A stretch of 40,884 nucleotides of DNA from Hymenobacteraceae bacterium (GTDB taxonomy: Bacteria > Bacteroidota > Bacteroidia > Cytophagales > Flexibacteraceae), in contig CANHCT010000011.1 of assembly GCA_947459175.1 (NCBI GenBank), positions 1-40,884 of the forward strand, given 5' to 3'. The notes beneath the pieces are model-generated. The model was not told the DNA's origin and made no database searches. It saw nothing but the letters and a program-made list of their open reading frames with translations. The position numbers and the translations under genes were made by a program. Below, piece after piece: positions 24,852 to 33,128 of this stretch. Every line of letters begins with the position of its first letter. Position 1 is the stretch's first letter.

Positions 24852-24938
24852 GAAATTCAATCCGATAAGAAAGGTTTCTTTCTTTCGGGCTGCAAAATTG
24901 AGCATTTATTTGATTGGGAAATTACCTTGCGCCCGAAT

Positions 24939-25598
24939 ATGGAGAAACTGACAGATGATTTCCGCTACCAGGGCATGCGACGCAACCTTGTAATAGAGCT
25001 GGAAAAAAAGGGAATCAGAGATGCAGCAGTACTAAGAGCCATCGGAAAAATTCCCCGGCATTTTTTTCTGGATACTGCCCTTGCCATTCACGCTTATCAG
25101 GACAAAGCCTTTCCGATTGGAGAAGGTCAAACCATTTCTCAACCCTACACGGTTGCCCGCCAAACGGAACTGCTGGAATTAAAACCCGGAGATAAAGTTT
25201 TGGAAATCGGCACCGGTTCGGGATACCAGTGCAGCGTTCTGTGCGAGTTGGGGGTCAATGTGTATACCATTGAATTTCAGCCCAATCTGTTTAAAAAGGC
25301 TCAAAAAATCCTGACAAGGTATCTGGGCTGCAAAGCGCAATTTTTTCTTGGAGACGGAAGTATGGGCCTTTCGGCTTTTGCGCCATATGATGCCATTCTG
25401 GTAACGGCCGGGGCACCCTCGGTACCGGCACCACTAATCGACCAACTAAAGCCCGGTGGCCGTTTGGTGATTCCGGAAGGGGACAACGAAAAGCAGGAAA
25501 TGATCCGGATTACGAAGACCCAAACGGGCGAAGTCAAAAGAGAAAAGTTTGGTGAGTTTGCCTTCGTTCCCCTGAGGGGCAATCTGGGCTGGTCCTGA
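24939..25598 (+). CDS. pcm: protein-L-isoaspartate O-methyltransferase
   Basis: A 219-residue cytoplasmic repair enzyme that methylates L-isoaspartyl residues in damaged proteins using S-adenosylmethionine. The start of the fold is MRRNLVIELEKKGI, followed by the signature region GEGQTISQPYTVARQTELLE. The SAM-binding motif is KVLEIGTGSGYQCSVLCELG. A TTG at 24927 would add four residues; the ATG at 24939 is preferred. It diverges from the EPS cluster and its stop lies 3 bases from the stop of the convergent M48 gene. Confidence 0.95.
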   Translation: MEKLTDDFRYQGMRRNLVIELEKKGIRDAAVLRAIGKIPRHFFLDTALAIHAYQDKAFPIGEGQTISQPYTVARQTELLELKPGDKVLEIGTGSGYQCSVLCELGVNVYTIEFQPNLFKKAQKILTRYLGCKAQFFLGDGSMGLSAFAPYDAILVTAGAPSVPAPLIDQLKPGGRLVIPEGDNEKQEMIRITKTQTGEVKREKFGEFAFVPLRGNLGWS

Positions 25599-25601
25599 TT
25601 T

Positions 25602-26696
25602 TTACCAGGAGGTTTTTTTAAGCCGGGCAAACAGGTTGGCCAGTTTTTCATCTCCTGCATAGCCGGAACAAGGATTCTCCTGTATCTGTTTGCGGGCATT
25701 TTCAATTCGCTCGCCGGTAAGCGGATGGGAATTGAAAAAAGAAAAGTCCTTGTTTTCCAAAGCACCATATTTTTTCTGCAAGGCCTTCATCAGCCTGACC
25801 AATCCCTCCGGATTTGCCTTGTTGGCGCATAGATATTCATGGCTCCGTACATCGGCTTCCCGCTCAAAATCACGGGAATAGCTCATTTGCTGGATGTTTT
25901 GAGCGTTCTGAATCAGAATGGCCATTACGCCTGTTACATCACCGGCAATGAATGAAACCACAGCGTAGGCAGAAAGTGCCCGAAACAGGGTGCGCAGGGA
26001 ATGGCGGCCGGCCACATGTCCGGCTTCGTGGCCCAGAATGGCCAGTAGTTCTTCATGGCTGTTCATGGCCTCCAGCGCACCGGTGTAAATGACAATTTTT
26101 CTGCCCGGTATGGCAAAGGCATTGAATTCATCATTTTTTACCACGGTGATTTCAATGGGCAACGAAGGGTGTCCCTCCTCCGGAAGGGCCATGGTTAGTC
26201 CGTAAAACTCCCTGATTACCTCAGTCTTCTGCTGGTCAATTTGCTCTTTTTGAATCAGTTCTGCAGCAATTTTTTCTCCCAGCTGCATTTCCCATTCCCA
26301 TGGAAGCGAGACAGCTGCCCGATCGGCAATCCATGGTGTTGCCTTGTACAATCCGTAAAGAATTCCCGCAGCTGCAAAAACAAAAATCAAGGCAATCCGG
26401 AGCCATGGAAAGGGCATTCCCGGCCGGTTGCCCTTATGCCGATATTCCGGAACTGCCGATATGAGGTGCTCAATCCAGATTTTATCCTCGATCAGAAAAC
26501 CCATTTCCTGCGCCCGGATTTTCAGTTTCCATTTCTCGGCACCGGGCAATTTTTGCAGATCGATCTCCGAAAAAGAAAAGGTCCTGCCCTCCGCTCCCGG
26601 AATGCCCGTACATTTCAGCACCCCCGAATCCTGCTCCAGTTCACAGGTCTGCCCCCGGGCTGAACCATGTTCAAAAAAATACGCATGGGTCTTCAT
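25602..26696 (-). CDS. M48 family metallopeptidase with a membrane anchor
   Basis: A 364-residue protein. Residues 1-90 form a small domain of the type seen before some M48 peptidases (DUF7092-like, from memory). Residues about 98-117 (WLRIALIFVFAAAGILYGLY) form one membrane span. The peptidase domain carries HEAGH at 223-227 (zinc and catalytic Glu) and the third ligand region FEREADVRSHEYL, with NDEFNAFAIPGRKIVIYTGA before it. It resembles BepA/LoiP-type proteases of envelope quality control, but the N-terminal part is different. It is tightly convergent with pcm. Confidence 0.88.
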   Translation of the reverse strand: MKTHAYFFEHGSARGQTCELEQDSGVLKCTGIPGAEGRTFSFSEIDLQKLPGAEKWKLKIRAQEMGFLIEDKIWIEHLISAVPEYRHKGNRPGMPFPWLRIALIFVFAAAGILYGLYKATPWIADRAAVSLPWEWEMQLGEKIAAELIQKEQIDQQKTEVIREFYGLTMALPEEGHPSLPIEITVVKNDEFNAFAIPGRKIVIYTGALEAMNSHEELLAILGHEAGHVAGRHSLRTLFRALSAYAVVSFIAGDVTGVMAILIQNAQNIQQMSYSRDFEREADVRSHEYLCANKANPEGLVRLMKALQKKYGALENKDFSFFNSHPLTGERIENARKQIQENPCSGYAGDEKLANLFARLKKTSW

Positions 26697-26980
26697 TTCT
26701 CTGCAATCGGTGTTTTCGTATTTCCGGCCTTCCGGAATTAAAATTTAAAATTTTGGAAACGGAATCAACCAACCATTTGGCCCTGACCTCCTTTTCAAAA
26801 CCGGAATTTTATAAAAATCCGGAGGCAAAATTGGGTTGAAAATCAGGAAAGAGAAAAAATCCGGCCACCGGAAATGAAATTGCCGCGGCTGCTTCCGGCT
26901 TTTTTCAAAACAAGATTTCCGGAATAGTGCTAAATCGCCCTCCGCAAAATGATTCAAAAGAATTGAGTGAATTTTTGAGA

Positions 26981-27457
26981 ATGGAAAACCCGGGCCGAGT
27001 GCGGCTCATGGGACAAAAAATGAGTATTTCACTGCATCAAACGGAGCAGATACCCTTGCTTTGGAAAAAATTCAAGACCAGCCTATCCATGAATAAATTG
27101 CTGAATAACAGGCGTTTTTTCTCTGTATCTTTATATGGAAATGCTTTGGCTGAAGGTTCATTCGGTCCCGACACTGAGTTTGAAAAATGGGCCGCCACTC
27201 CGATATTAAAGGGGGATGAATTGCCCGAAGGAAATGAAATTCTGGAAATCGAAGCCGGATTATATGCCGTTTTTCTGCACCGGGGCTTTCCGGGCGATTT
27301 TCCGAAAACTGCAGATTTCATTTTCAACCATTGGCTTCCGGGCTCTGATTATCAGCTGGATAGCCGTCCGCACTTTGAAATTATGGATGAAAATTACCGA
27401 ATCAACGACCCGGACACAGTAGAAGAAATTTGGATTCCCGTCAGGCCTAAAAAATGA
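26981..27457 (+). CDS. GyrI-like/effector-binding domain protein
   Basis: A 158-residue protein from the ATG at 26981. The pattern (IPLLWKKFKTSLSMNKLLNN; FEKWAATPI; EILEIEAGLYAVFLHRGFPG; WLPGSDYQLDSRPHFEIMDE; EEIWIPVRPKK) is that of the stand-alone GyrI-like effector-binding fold, also found at the C-terminus of AraC- and MerR-type regulators. There is no DNA-binding domain, so a direct regulator role is not supported; small-molecule binding or hydrolysis is more likely. A GTG at 26927 would add 18 residues. Its stop overlaps the next start (ATGA), so the two genes are coupled. Confidence 0.75.
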   Translation: MENPGRVRLMGQKMSISLHQTEQIPLLWKKFKTSLSMNKLLNNRRFFSVSLYGNALAEGSFGPDTEFEKWAATPILKGDELPEGNEILEIEAGLYAVFLHRGFPGDFPKTADFIFNHWLPGSDYQLDSRPHFEIMDENYRINDPDTVEEIWIPVRPKK

Positions 27458-28062
27458 ATTTCAACTCCACCACCATTCCGCCGCTGTTGGGCCCTGAACT
27501 TTGGCAGTTCAGGCAATGGTCTTTATGCGAAGAGCTGTTGATTTCAAGCCAATTCCCTTTTGAAAGGGGCCGGCCATTTTCGCAAATAAAAATCCTGGGT
27601 TCCAACGGACCGCTTCGGTTCAGCATTCCTGTTAAAAAACATCCTTCAGGCTCTCCTCTTTCCGACATTCTAATGGATCACACTCAAAAATGGCAAAATC
27701 AAATCTGGCGGAGCCTGGTAACCTGTTACAAAAAATCGCCGTATTTCGATTTTTACCAAAAAGAACTGGAAACCCTGTTTTACCGCCGGCCTGAATTTTT
27801 GGTTGATTTTACTCAGCCCGTTTTCATCTGGTTGCTGAAGCAATATTTTCCAAAGAAGTCCGTTTCGGTCATTTTGGCACCTGAATTTCAATCCGGTAGG
27901 ATAGAAAAACCCTATGATTTCAGTCCGGAAATGGACGAAAAGGCAGAAAACAATCTTTGGAAGTATGCCCGGGTTTTTGGTCAGGAATTTGAGAGCAGGG
28001 TGAGTGTGTGGGATGCTTTATTTTGCATGGGACCAAATTTTGGGATAAACAAAACTGAATGA
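27454..28062 (+). CDS. WbqC-like family protein
   Basis: A 202-residue cytoplasmic protein. IKILGSNGPLRFSIPVKKHP, HTQKWQNQIWRSLVTCYKKS and PYFDFYQKELETLFYRRPEF match the WbqC family, whose members occur in O-antigen and other biosynthetic loci but whose activity is poorly known. The sequence is short for the family and the N-terminus lacks the usual YLPWPPYFAL-type opening, starting instead with FNSTTIPPLLGPELWQF. The overlap of 4 bases with the GyrI-like gene suggests co-translation. clpC follows after 96 bases with its own candidate promoter. Confidence 0.75.
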   Translation: MNFNSTTIPPLLGPELWQFRQWSLCEELLISSQFPFERGRPFSQIKILGSNGPLRFSIPVKKHPSGSPLSDILMDHTQKWQNQIWRSLVTCYKKSPYFDFYQKELETLFYRRPEFLVDFTQPVFIWLLKQYFPKKSVSVILAPEFQSGRIEKPYDFSPEMDEKAENNLWKYARVFGQEFESRVSVWDALFCMGPNFGINKTE

Positions 28063-28079
28063 ATCTTTCACCAATTTAT

Positions 28080-28087
28080 TACTTTCG
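28080..28087 (+). promoter_or_regulatory. Candidate -7 box TACTTTCG before clpC
   Basis: TACTTTCG at 28080-28087 is the same eight-base box seen before dapD and the S9 peptidase. It would leave a leader of about 65 bases before the ATG at 28159. No TTTG is present at the expected distance, and no CIRCE or CtsR-like operator is seen. Confidence 0.35.
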
Positions 28088-28158
28088 GAGGGCATCTGAA
28101 AAATGCCCGTCAATCGAATCAAAAAAAAACTTTTCTTTACATCCAATTCCTTAAAACG

Positions 28159-30708
28159 ATGAAGGCAGACGCTAAATTTTCTAACCGGGTAAAAGAAGTC
28201 ATAACCCTCGCCAGAGAAGAAGCATTCCGGCTGGGGCACGAATATTTTGGAGCAGAGCATCTTTTGCTCGGCATGATCAGAGAAGGCGAAGGAATTGCCA
28301 TCGCCTTGCTTAAAAGTCTGAAGGTGTCCATGGACGAACTTCGGGTAGCCATTGAAAGGGCTACCAAAAGTACCGCTACCGGCAATGCCAAGGACTTCAA
28401 CACGATTCCACTCACAAAACAAGGTGAAAAAGTCCTTAAAATTACATACCTCGAGGCACGGATTTCAAAATCTGAAATCATCGGAACCGAGCACCTGCTC
28501 CTTTCCATACTCAGAGACGACGATTGCATTGCTACACAAATTCTGAACCGATTCGATGTAAACTATGAAGTGGTGAAGGAAGCTTTGGAATACCATTCGG
28601 CTTCCAGCCAGAATACAAGCGATACACCGAAAGCATCATCCGATACCGAAGATGGTGACGAAGAACGGGGGCCGGCCTCCTTCGGGTCATCCGGCAAGGA
28701 AGGTTCGAAAGGAAGTGCGGAAAAATCCAGAACCCCTGTGTTGGATAACTTTGGCCGCGACCTTACCAAAATGGCTGAAGATGGAAAACTGGATCCCATT
28801 GTGGGAAGAGAAAAAGAAATTGAGCGGGTAGCCCAAATCCTTTCCCGGAGGAAAAAGAACAACCCCATCCTGATTGGTGAACCCGGTGTTGGTAAAACCG
28901 CCATCGCCGAAGGTCTGGCACTGAGAATCATACAGAAAAAAGTGTCCCGCGTGCTGTTCAATAAGCGGGTCGTTACTCTGGATTTGGCTTCTCTGGTTGC
29001 CGGTACCAAGTACAGGGGACAGTTTGAAGAGCGGATGAAGGCGGTGATGACCGAGTTGGAAAAATCGCCCGAGGTAATTCTGTTTATTGATGAAATTCAC
29101 ACCATTGTGGGTGCCGGCGGTGCTTCCGGATCTCTGGATGCCAGCAATATGTTCAAGCCGGCTCTGGCAAGAGGTGATATTCAATGCATTGGAGCCACCA
29201 CGCTGGATGAGTACAGGCAATACATTGAAAAAGATGGAGCCCTCGCACGCCGTTTTCAAATGGTGGTGGTAGATGCCACATCCATTGAGGAAACCATTCA
29301 GATTTTGGACAACATTAAAGAAAAATACGAAAGCCATCACCATGTGAATTACACCGAAGAGGCTGTAGCTGCCTGCGTGAAATTGTCAGAAAGATACATT
29401 TCAGACCGCTTCCTGCCCGACAAAGCCATTGATGTGCTGGACGAAGCAGGTGCCCGGGTACACATCAACAATATCAATGTCCCTCAGGATATTATACTGC
29501 TGGAAGAGTCCATTGAGAACATCAAGAAAGACAAGAATAAGGTTGTAAAAAGCCAGAAGTATGAGGAGGCAGCCTTGCTGCGGGATAAGGAGAAAAAGCT
29601 CCTTGATCAGCTTGAGCAAGCCAAAGTTCGCTGGGAGGAAGAAACCAAAACCAAGCGCTACACCGTTGATGAAAACAGCATAGCGGAAGTTATCGGGCAG
29701 ATGACCGGCATACCGGTAAACCGGATTGTGAAATCTGAAGGCCAGAAACTCCTCACCATGGCAAAAGACCTTCAGGGCAAAGTAATTGGTCAGGATGAAG
29801 CCATTGTGAAGTTGACCAAAGCCATTCAAAGGACCCGGGTGGGGCTGAAAGACCCCAAAAAACCCATCGGTTCGTTTGTGTTTTTGGGACCAACCGGTGT
29901 TGGAAAAACCGAACTTGCCAAAGTGCTGGCAACCTATCTGTTCGACAAAGAAGATGCACTGGTGCGAATCGACATGAGCGAATACATGGAAAAATTCTCA
30001 GTGTCCCGGCTTGTCGGAGCGCCTCCCGGCTATGTAGGATATGAAGAAGGCGGTCAGCTCACCGAAAAAATCAGGAGAAAGCCCTATTCCGTAGTGCTGC
30101 TGGATGAAATCGAAAAAGCCCATCCGGATGTGTTCAATATCCTGCTTCAGGTGCTGGACGACGGCATTCTGACCGACGGGCTGGGCCGGAGGGTGGATTT
30201 CAGAAACACCATCATCATCATGACCTCCAACATTGGGGTTCGGGATTTGAAAGACTTTGGTGCCGGAATCGGCTTTGCTACAAAAGCCAAAAAAGAAAAT
30301 GCCGATGAGCAGATGAAAGCCACCATTCAAAGTGCACTTCGCAAAGCCTTTTCGCCCGAATTCCTGAACCGTCTGGATGATGTGATTATCTTCAATTCGC
30401 TGCAGCGGGAAGACATCCACAAAATCATTGACCTGTCGCTTGCCAAAGTGTTTGAGCGCATCCGTAATCTGGGATACAAAGTACAGCTTACCGAAAAGGC
30501 AAAGGATTTTCTTGCAGAAAAAGGATACGATTCTCAGTACGGAGCCAGGCCACTGAACAGGGCCATTCAGAAATATCTGGAAGATCTGGTGGCAGAGGAA
30601 ATACTGAAAGGAGAAATCGGGCAGGACAATGTGATTTTGGCCGACCATGAAGAAGGGAAAGAAGAATTGACCCTTCGGGTGATTAAGGAACCTGAAACCA
30701 AAAGCTGA
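28159..30708 (+). CDS. clpC: ATP-dependent Clp protease ATP-binding subunit ClpC
   Basis: An 849-residue Hsp100 unfoldase that feeds proteins to ClpP. Two N-terminal Clp repeats (GHEYFGAEHLLLGMIREGEG; ISKSEIIGTEHLLLSILRDD) precede AAA-1, with Walker A GEPGVGKT at 240-247 and Walker B VILFIDEIH. A short middle domain carries a UVR-like helix pair (KSQKYEEAALLRDKEKKLLD), the mark of ClpC over ClpB. AAA-2 has Walker A GPTGVGKT at 577-584 and SVVLLDEIEKAHPDVFNILL. A linker of Ser/Gly/Glu residues (about 150-185) separates the N-domain from AAA-1. A strong terminator follows. mcsA/mcsB and ctsR are not adjacent. Confidence 0.97.
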   Translation: MKADAKFSNRVKEVITLAREEAFRLGHEYFGAEHLLLGMIREGEGIAIALLKSLKVSMDELRVAIERATKSTATGNAKDFNTIPLTKQGEKVLKITYLEARISKSEIIGTEHLLLSILRDDDCIATQILNRFDVNYEVVKEALEYHSASSQNTSDTPKASSDTEDGDEERGPASFGSSGKEGSKGSAEKSRTPVLDNFGRDLTKMAEDGKLDPIVGREKEIERVAQILSRRKKNNPILIGEPGVGKTAIAEGLALRIIQKKVSRVLFNKRVVTLDLASLVAGTKYRGQFEERMKAVMTELEKSPEVILFIDEIHTIVGAGGASGSLDASNMFKPALARGDIQCIGATTLDEYRQYIEKDGALARRFQMVVVDATSIEETIQILDNIKEKYESHHHVNYTEEAVAACVKLSERYISDRFLPDKAIDVLDEAGARVHINNINVPQDIILLEESIENIKKDKNKVVKSQKYEEAALLRDKEKKLLDQLEQAKVRWEEETKTKRYTVDENSIAEVIGQMTGIPVNRIVKSEGQKLLTMAKDLQGKVIGQDEAIVKLTKAIQRTRVGLKDPKKPIGSFVFLGPTGVGKTELAKVLATYLFDKEDALVRIDMSEYMEKFSVSRLVGAPPGYVGYEEGGQLTEKIRRKPYSVVLLDEIEKAHPDVFNILLQVLDDGILTDGLGRRVDFRNTIIIMTSNIGVRDLKDFGAGIGFATKAKKENADEQMKATIQSALRKAFSPEFLNRLDDVIIFNSLQREDIHKIIDLSLAKVFERIRNLGYKVQLTEKAKDFLAEKGYDSQYGARPLNRAIQKYLEDLVAEEILKGEIGQDNVILADHEEGKEELTLRVIKEPETKS

Positions 30709-30745
30709 GTCTTTTCGTGCGATAAAAATCTGATATTCAATATAC

Positions 30746-30774
30746 AAAGAGGGGAAATATCCCCTCTTTTTTTT
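30746..30774 (+). terminator. Intrinsic terminator after clpC
   Basis: AAAGAGGGG (30746-30754) and CCCCTCTTT (30761-30769) form a perfect 9-bp stem with a six-base loop, followed by a T run. Confidence 0.9.
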
Positions 30775-30872
30775 GCCGGATCTCGATGCGCAGGCTGGAA
30801 AAAATGCTGATTATTTTACCCTGAAAAGTCTGTCTTTTTTCTTCAATCGGAAAAACTAATAAAATCACTTGC

Positions 30873-30880
30873 TACTTTCG
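30873..30880 (+). promoter_or_regulatory. Candidate -7 box TACTTTCG of the S9 peptidase gene
   Basis: TACTTTCG lies 17 bases before the ATG at 30898, a good distance for a short leader. It is identical to the boxes before clpC and dapD. No clear TTTG is seen upstream. Confidence 0.45.
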
Positions 30881-30897
30881 CCCGATTAATTTTGGAT

Positions 30898-33069
30898 ATG
30901 AAAGTAAAGATTGGATTTATTCTATTGTGCCTGGCAGGCAGTATTCAGGCATTTGCCCAACAGCGCAAAGCCTTTACCCTTGAAGATGTGTGGAAAAATC
31001 CCGTCTGGAGGGAGGAAGGATTGGAGGATATCAACTGGCTCAAAACCGGCAGTCAGTATTCTGTGCTTGAAAAAGGAAATATTGAGGTATATGACCTGGC
31101 AACAGGAAAAAAAGTAAAAACCCTGCTGGAGGGAAGCCAACTTACTTTTGACGGAAAACCCATTGAAATAGAAGGCTATACCCTAAGTCCTGATGACAAA
31201 AAAATCCTGATTTCCACAGAAACAGAGCCCATTTACAGGCGAAGCGCCCGGTCCAAATTTTTCCTTTACGACCTGGAAGCCAAAAAATTATCAGCGCTTG
31301 CCGATGGCGGAAAAATCTACCTGGCCACCTTTTCGCCCGATGCCGGACAAATAGCCTACGGATACCAAAACAACCTTTTTGTTTTTGCGATTGCCTCGGG
31401 CAAAATCACCCAAATTACCCAAACCGGCAAGCCCAACGAAATCATTCACGGCAGCACCGATTGGGTATATGAAGAGGAATTTGAATTCTGGAAGGCCTTT
31501 GAATGGTCACCCGATTCCAAAAAAATTGCCTTTTTAAGTTTTGATGAAAGACAAGTACCCACCTATAACATGCAAATGTGGGGAGGCCTTTATCCGAAAG
31601 ACTACACCTTTAAATATCCCAAAGCTGGTGAAAAAAACTCCAGGGTAGATGTATCGGTATTTGATTTGGCAAGCAGCAAGACACTGGACATAGAAGAGGG
31701 TGCTGAAAACGATCAGTACCTGGCCAGGTTTCAATGGACAAAAAACTCCAACATCCTGTCTGTCAGGCGGATGAACCGCCTTCAAAACAAGCTGGAATTG
31801 TTGCATATCGATGCATCAACCGGAAAAATAGAAATACCGCTGACCGAAACCTCCCCTGCCTACATCGACATCAACGACGACCTCGTTTACCTGAGCAATG
31901 GTAAAGAATTCATCTGGAGTTCGGACAGAAGCGGCTATCAGCACATGTATTTGTATGACAACAGCGGAAAACTACTGAGACAACTCACAAGCGGCAACTG
32001 GGAAGTGAGTGATTTTCTGGGAATTGACGAGAAGAAAGAAATCCTGTATTTTCAAAGCACCGAAGACGGCTCTGTGCAGCGTCAATTGTATGCCATTTCC
32101 AAATCGGGCAAAGGAAAAAAGAGACTCAGCCGGGGATCCGGTACCCATTCGGTAAGTTTCAATCCTTCTTTTTCCTGGTATATCGACGATTTTCATTCGG
32201 CAGCCTCTCCGTCTGAGTATTCTTTGTTTCAGGCTGATGGTAAATTGGTAAAAGTACTTCAGGACAACAAAGCCCTGAAAACCAGACTGGAAAGCTTTAC
32301 AATTTCTCCCAAAACCTTTTTTGAAATCCAGATTCCGGGTAATGTGAAACTCAATGCCTGGATGATTAAACCGTCGAACTTCGATCCCCAAAAAAAATAC
32401 CCCGTGCTGATGCATTGCTACGGTGGTCCGGGCCATCAAACGGTAACAGATGCCTGGGGAGGAGCCGATTTTTTCTGGTATCAGATGCTGGCCGATAAAG
32501 GATACATCATTGTATCGGCCGACAACAGGGGAACGGGAGGAAAAGGTGCCGAATTTAAGAAAGCCACCTATGCCCAACTGGGCAAACTGGAATGCGAAGA
32601 CCAGACTGCAGCCGCCCGCTACCTTCAAAGCTTGCCCTATGTGGATGCGAACCGCATCGGAATCTGGGGATGGAGCTTTGGCGGATACCTCACTTCCCTC
32701 TGCATGACCAAAGGAGCCGAAGTGTTTAAAACCGGTATTGCCGTAGCACCCGTGACCAACTGGCGCTTTTACGACAGTATTTATACTGAGCGTTATTTGA
32801 AACTGCCGCAGGAAAATGCATCGGGCTACGACGACAACAGTCCGGCCATGTTTGCCGACAGACTGAAAGGCCATTATTTACTGGTTCACGGAACGGGCGA
32901 TGACAATGTACATTTCCAAAACGCCGTTTCAATGGTAAATGCACTGGTGAAAAGCAACAAGCAATTTGAATCTTTTTACTACCCCAACCGCAATCACGGA
33001 ATTTACGGGGGCAACACACGGCTGCACTTATACCAGATGATGACGGAATTTCTGGAGCGAAACCTGTAA
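30898..33069 (+). CDS. S9 family dipeptidyl-peptidase IV-type peptidase
   Basis: An exported serine exopeptidase of 723 residues. The N-terminus (KIGFILLCLAGSIQAFAQ) is a signal peptide. Numbered from the TTG two codons upstream (30892), a beta-propeller occupies roughly 40-470, containing the double-Glu motif STDWVYEEEFEFW (near 194-195) that binds the substrate amino group. The hydrolase domain has Ser595 in GWSFGGYL, Asp670 in GTGDDNVHF and His702 in NRNHGIYGG. All catalytic parts of the DPP4 branch are present, so it should release X-Pro or X-Ala dipeptides. The ATG at 30898 is preferred over the TTG. It converges on waaA. Confidence 0.93.
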   Translation: MKVKIGFILLCLAGSIQAFAQQRKAFTLEDVWKNPVWREEGLEDINWLKTGSQYSVLEKGNIEVYDLATGKKVKTLLEGSQLTFDGKPIEIEGYTLSPDDKKILISTETEPIYRRSARSKFFLYDLEAKKLSALADGGKIYLATFSPDAGQIAYGYQNNLFVFAIASGKITQITQTGKPNEIIHGSTDWVYEEEFEFWKAFEWSPDSKKIAFLSFDERQVPTYNMQMWGGLYPKDYTFKYPKAGEKNSRVDVSVFDLASSKTLDIEEGAENDQYLARFQWTKNSNILSVRRMNRLQNKLELLHIDASTGKIEIPLTETSPAYIDINDDLVYLSNGKEFIWSSDRSGYQHMYLYDNSGKLLRQLTSGNWEVSDFLGIDEKKEILYFQSTEDGSVQRQLYAISKSGKGKKRLSRGSGTHSVSFNPSFSWYIDDFHSAASPSEYSLFQADGKLVKVLQDNKALKTRLESFTISPKTFFEIQIPGNVKLNAWMIKPSNFDPQKKYPVLMHCYGGPGHQTVTDAWGGADFFWYQMLADKGYIIVSADNRGTGGKGAEFKKATYAQLGKLECEDQTAAARYLQSLPYVDANRIGIWGWSFGGYLTSLCMTKGAEVFKTGIAVAPVTNWRFYDSIYTERYLKLPQENASGYDDNSPAMFADRLKGHYLLVHGTGDDNVHFQNAVSMVNALVKSNKQFESFYYPNRNHGIYGGNTRLHLYQMMTEFLERNL

Positions 33070-33128
33070 ACCAAAAGAAAGAAAGGATACCGGCAGCGTT
33101 GAGGCTACCCATCATTAAATTCTGTAAA

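Noticed and set aside
25580-25625. Shared terminator between pcm and the M48 gene
   Set aside because: CTGGT/ACCAG is only 5 bp with a ten-base loop and no immediate T run; too weak to call.
26745-26957. 70-codon minus-strand ORF between the M48 and GyrI-like genes
   Set aside because: The peptide is biased in Phe, Pro and Lys like random AT-rich sequence, no domain is seen, and no promoter is evident.
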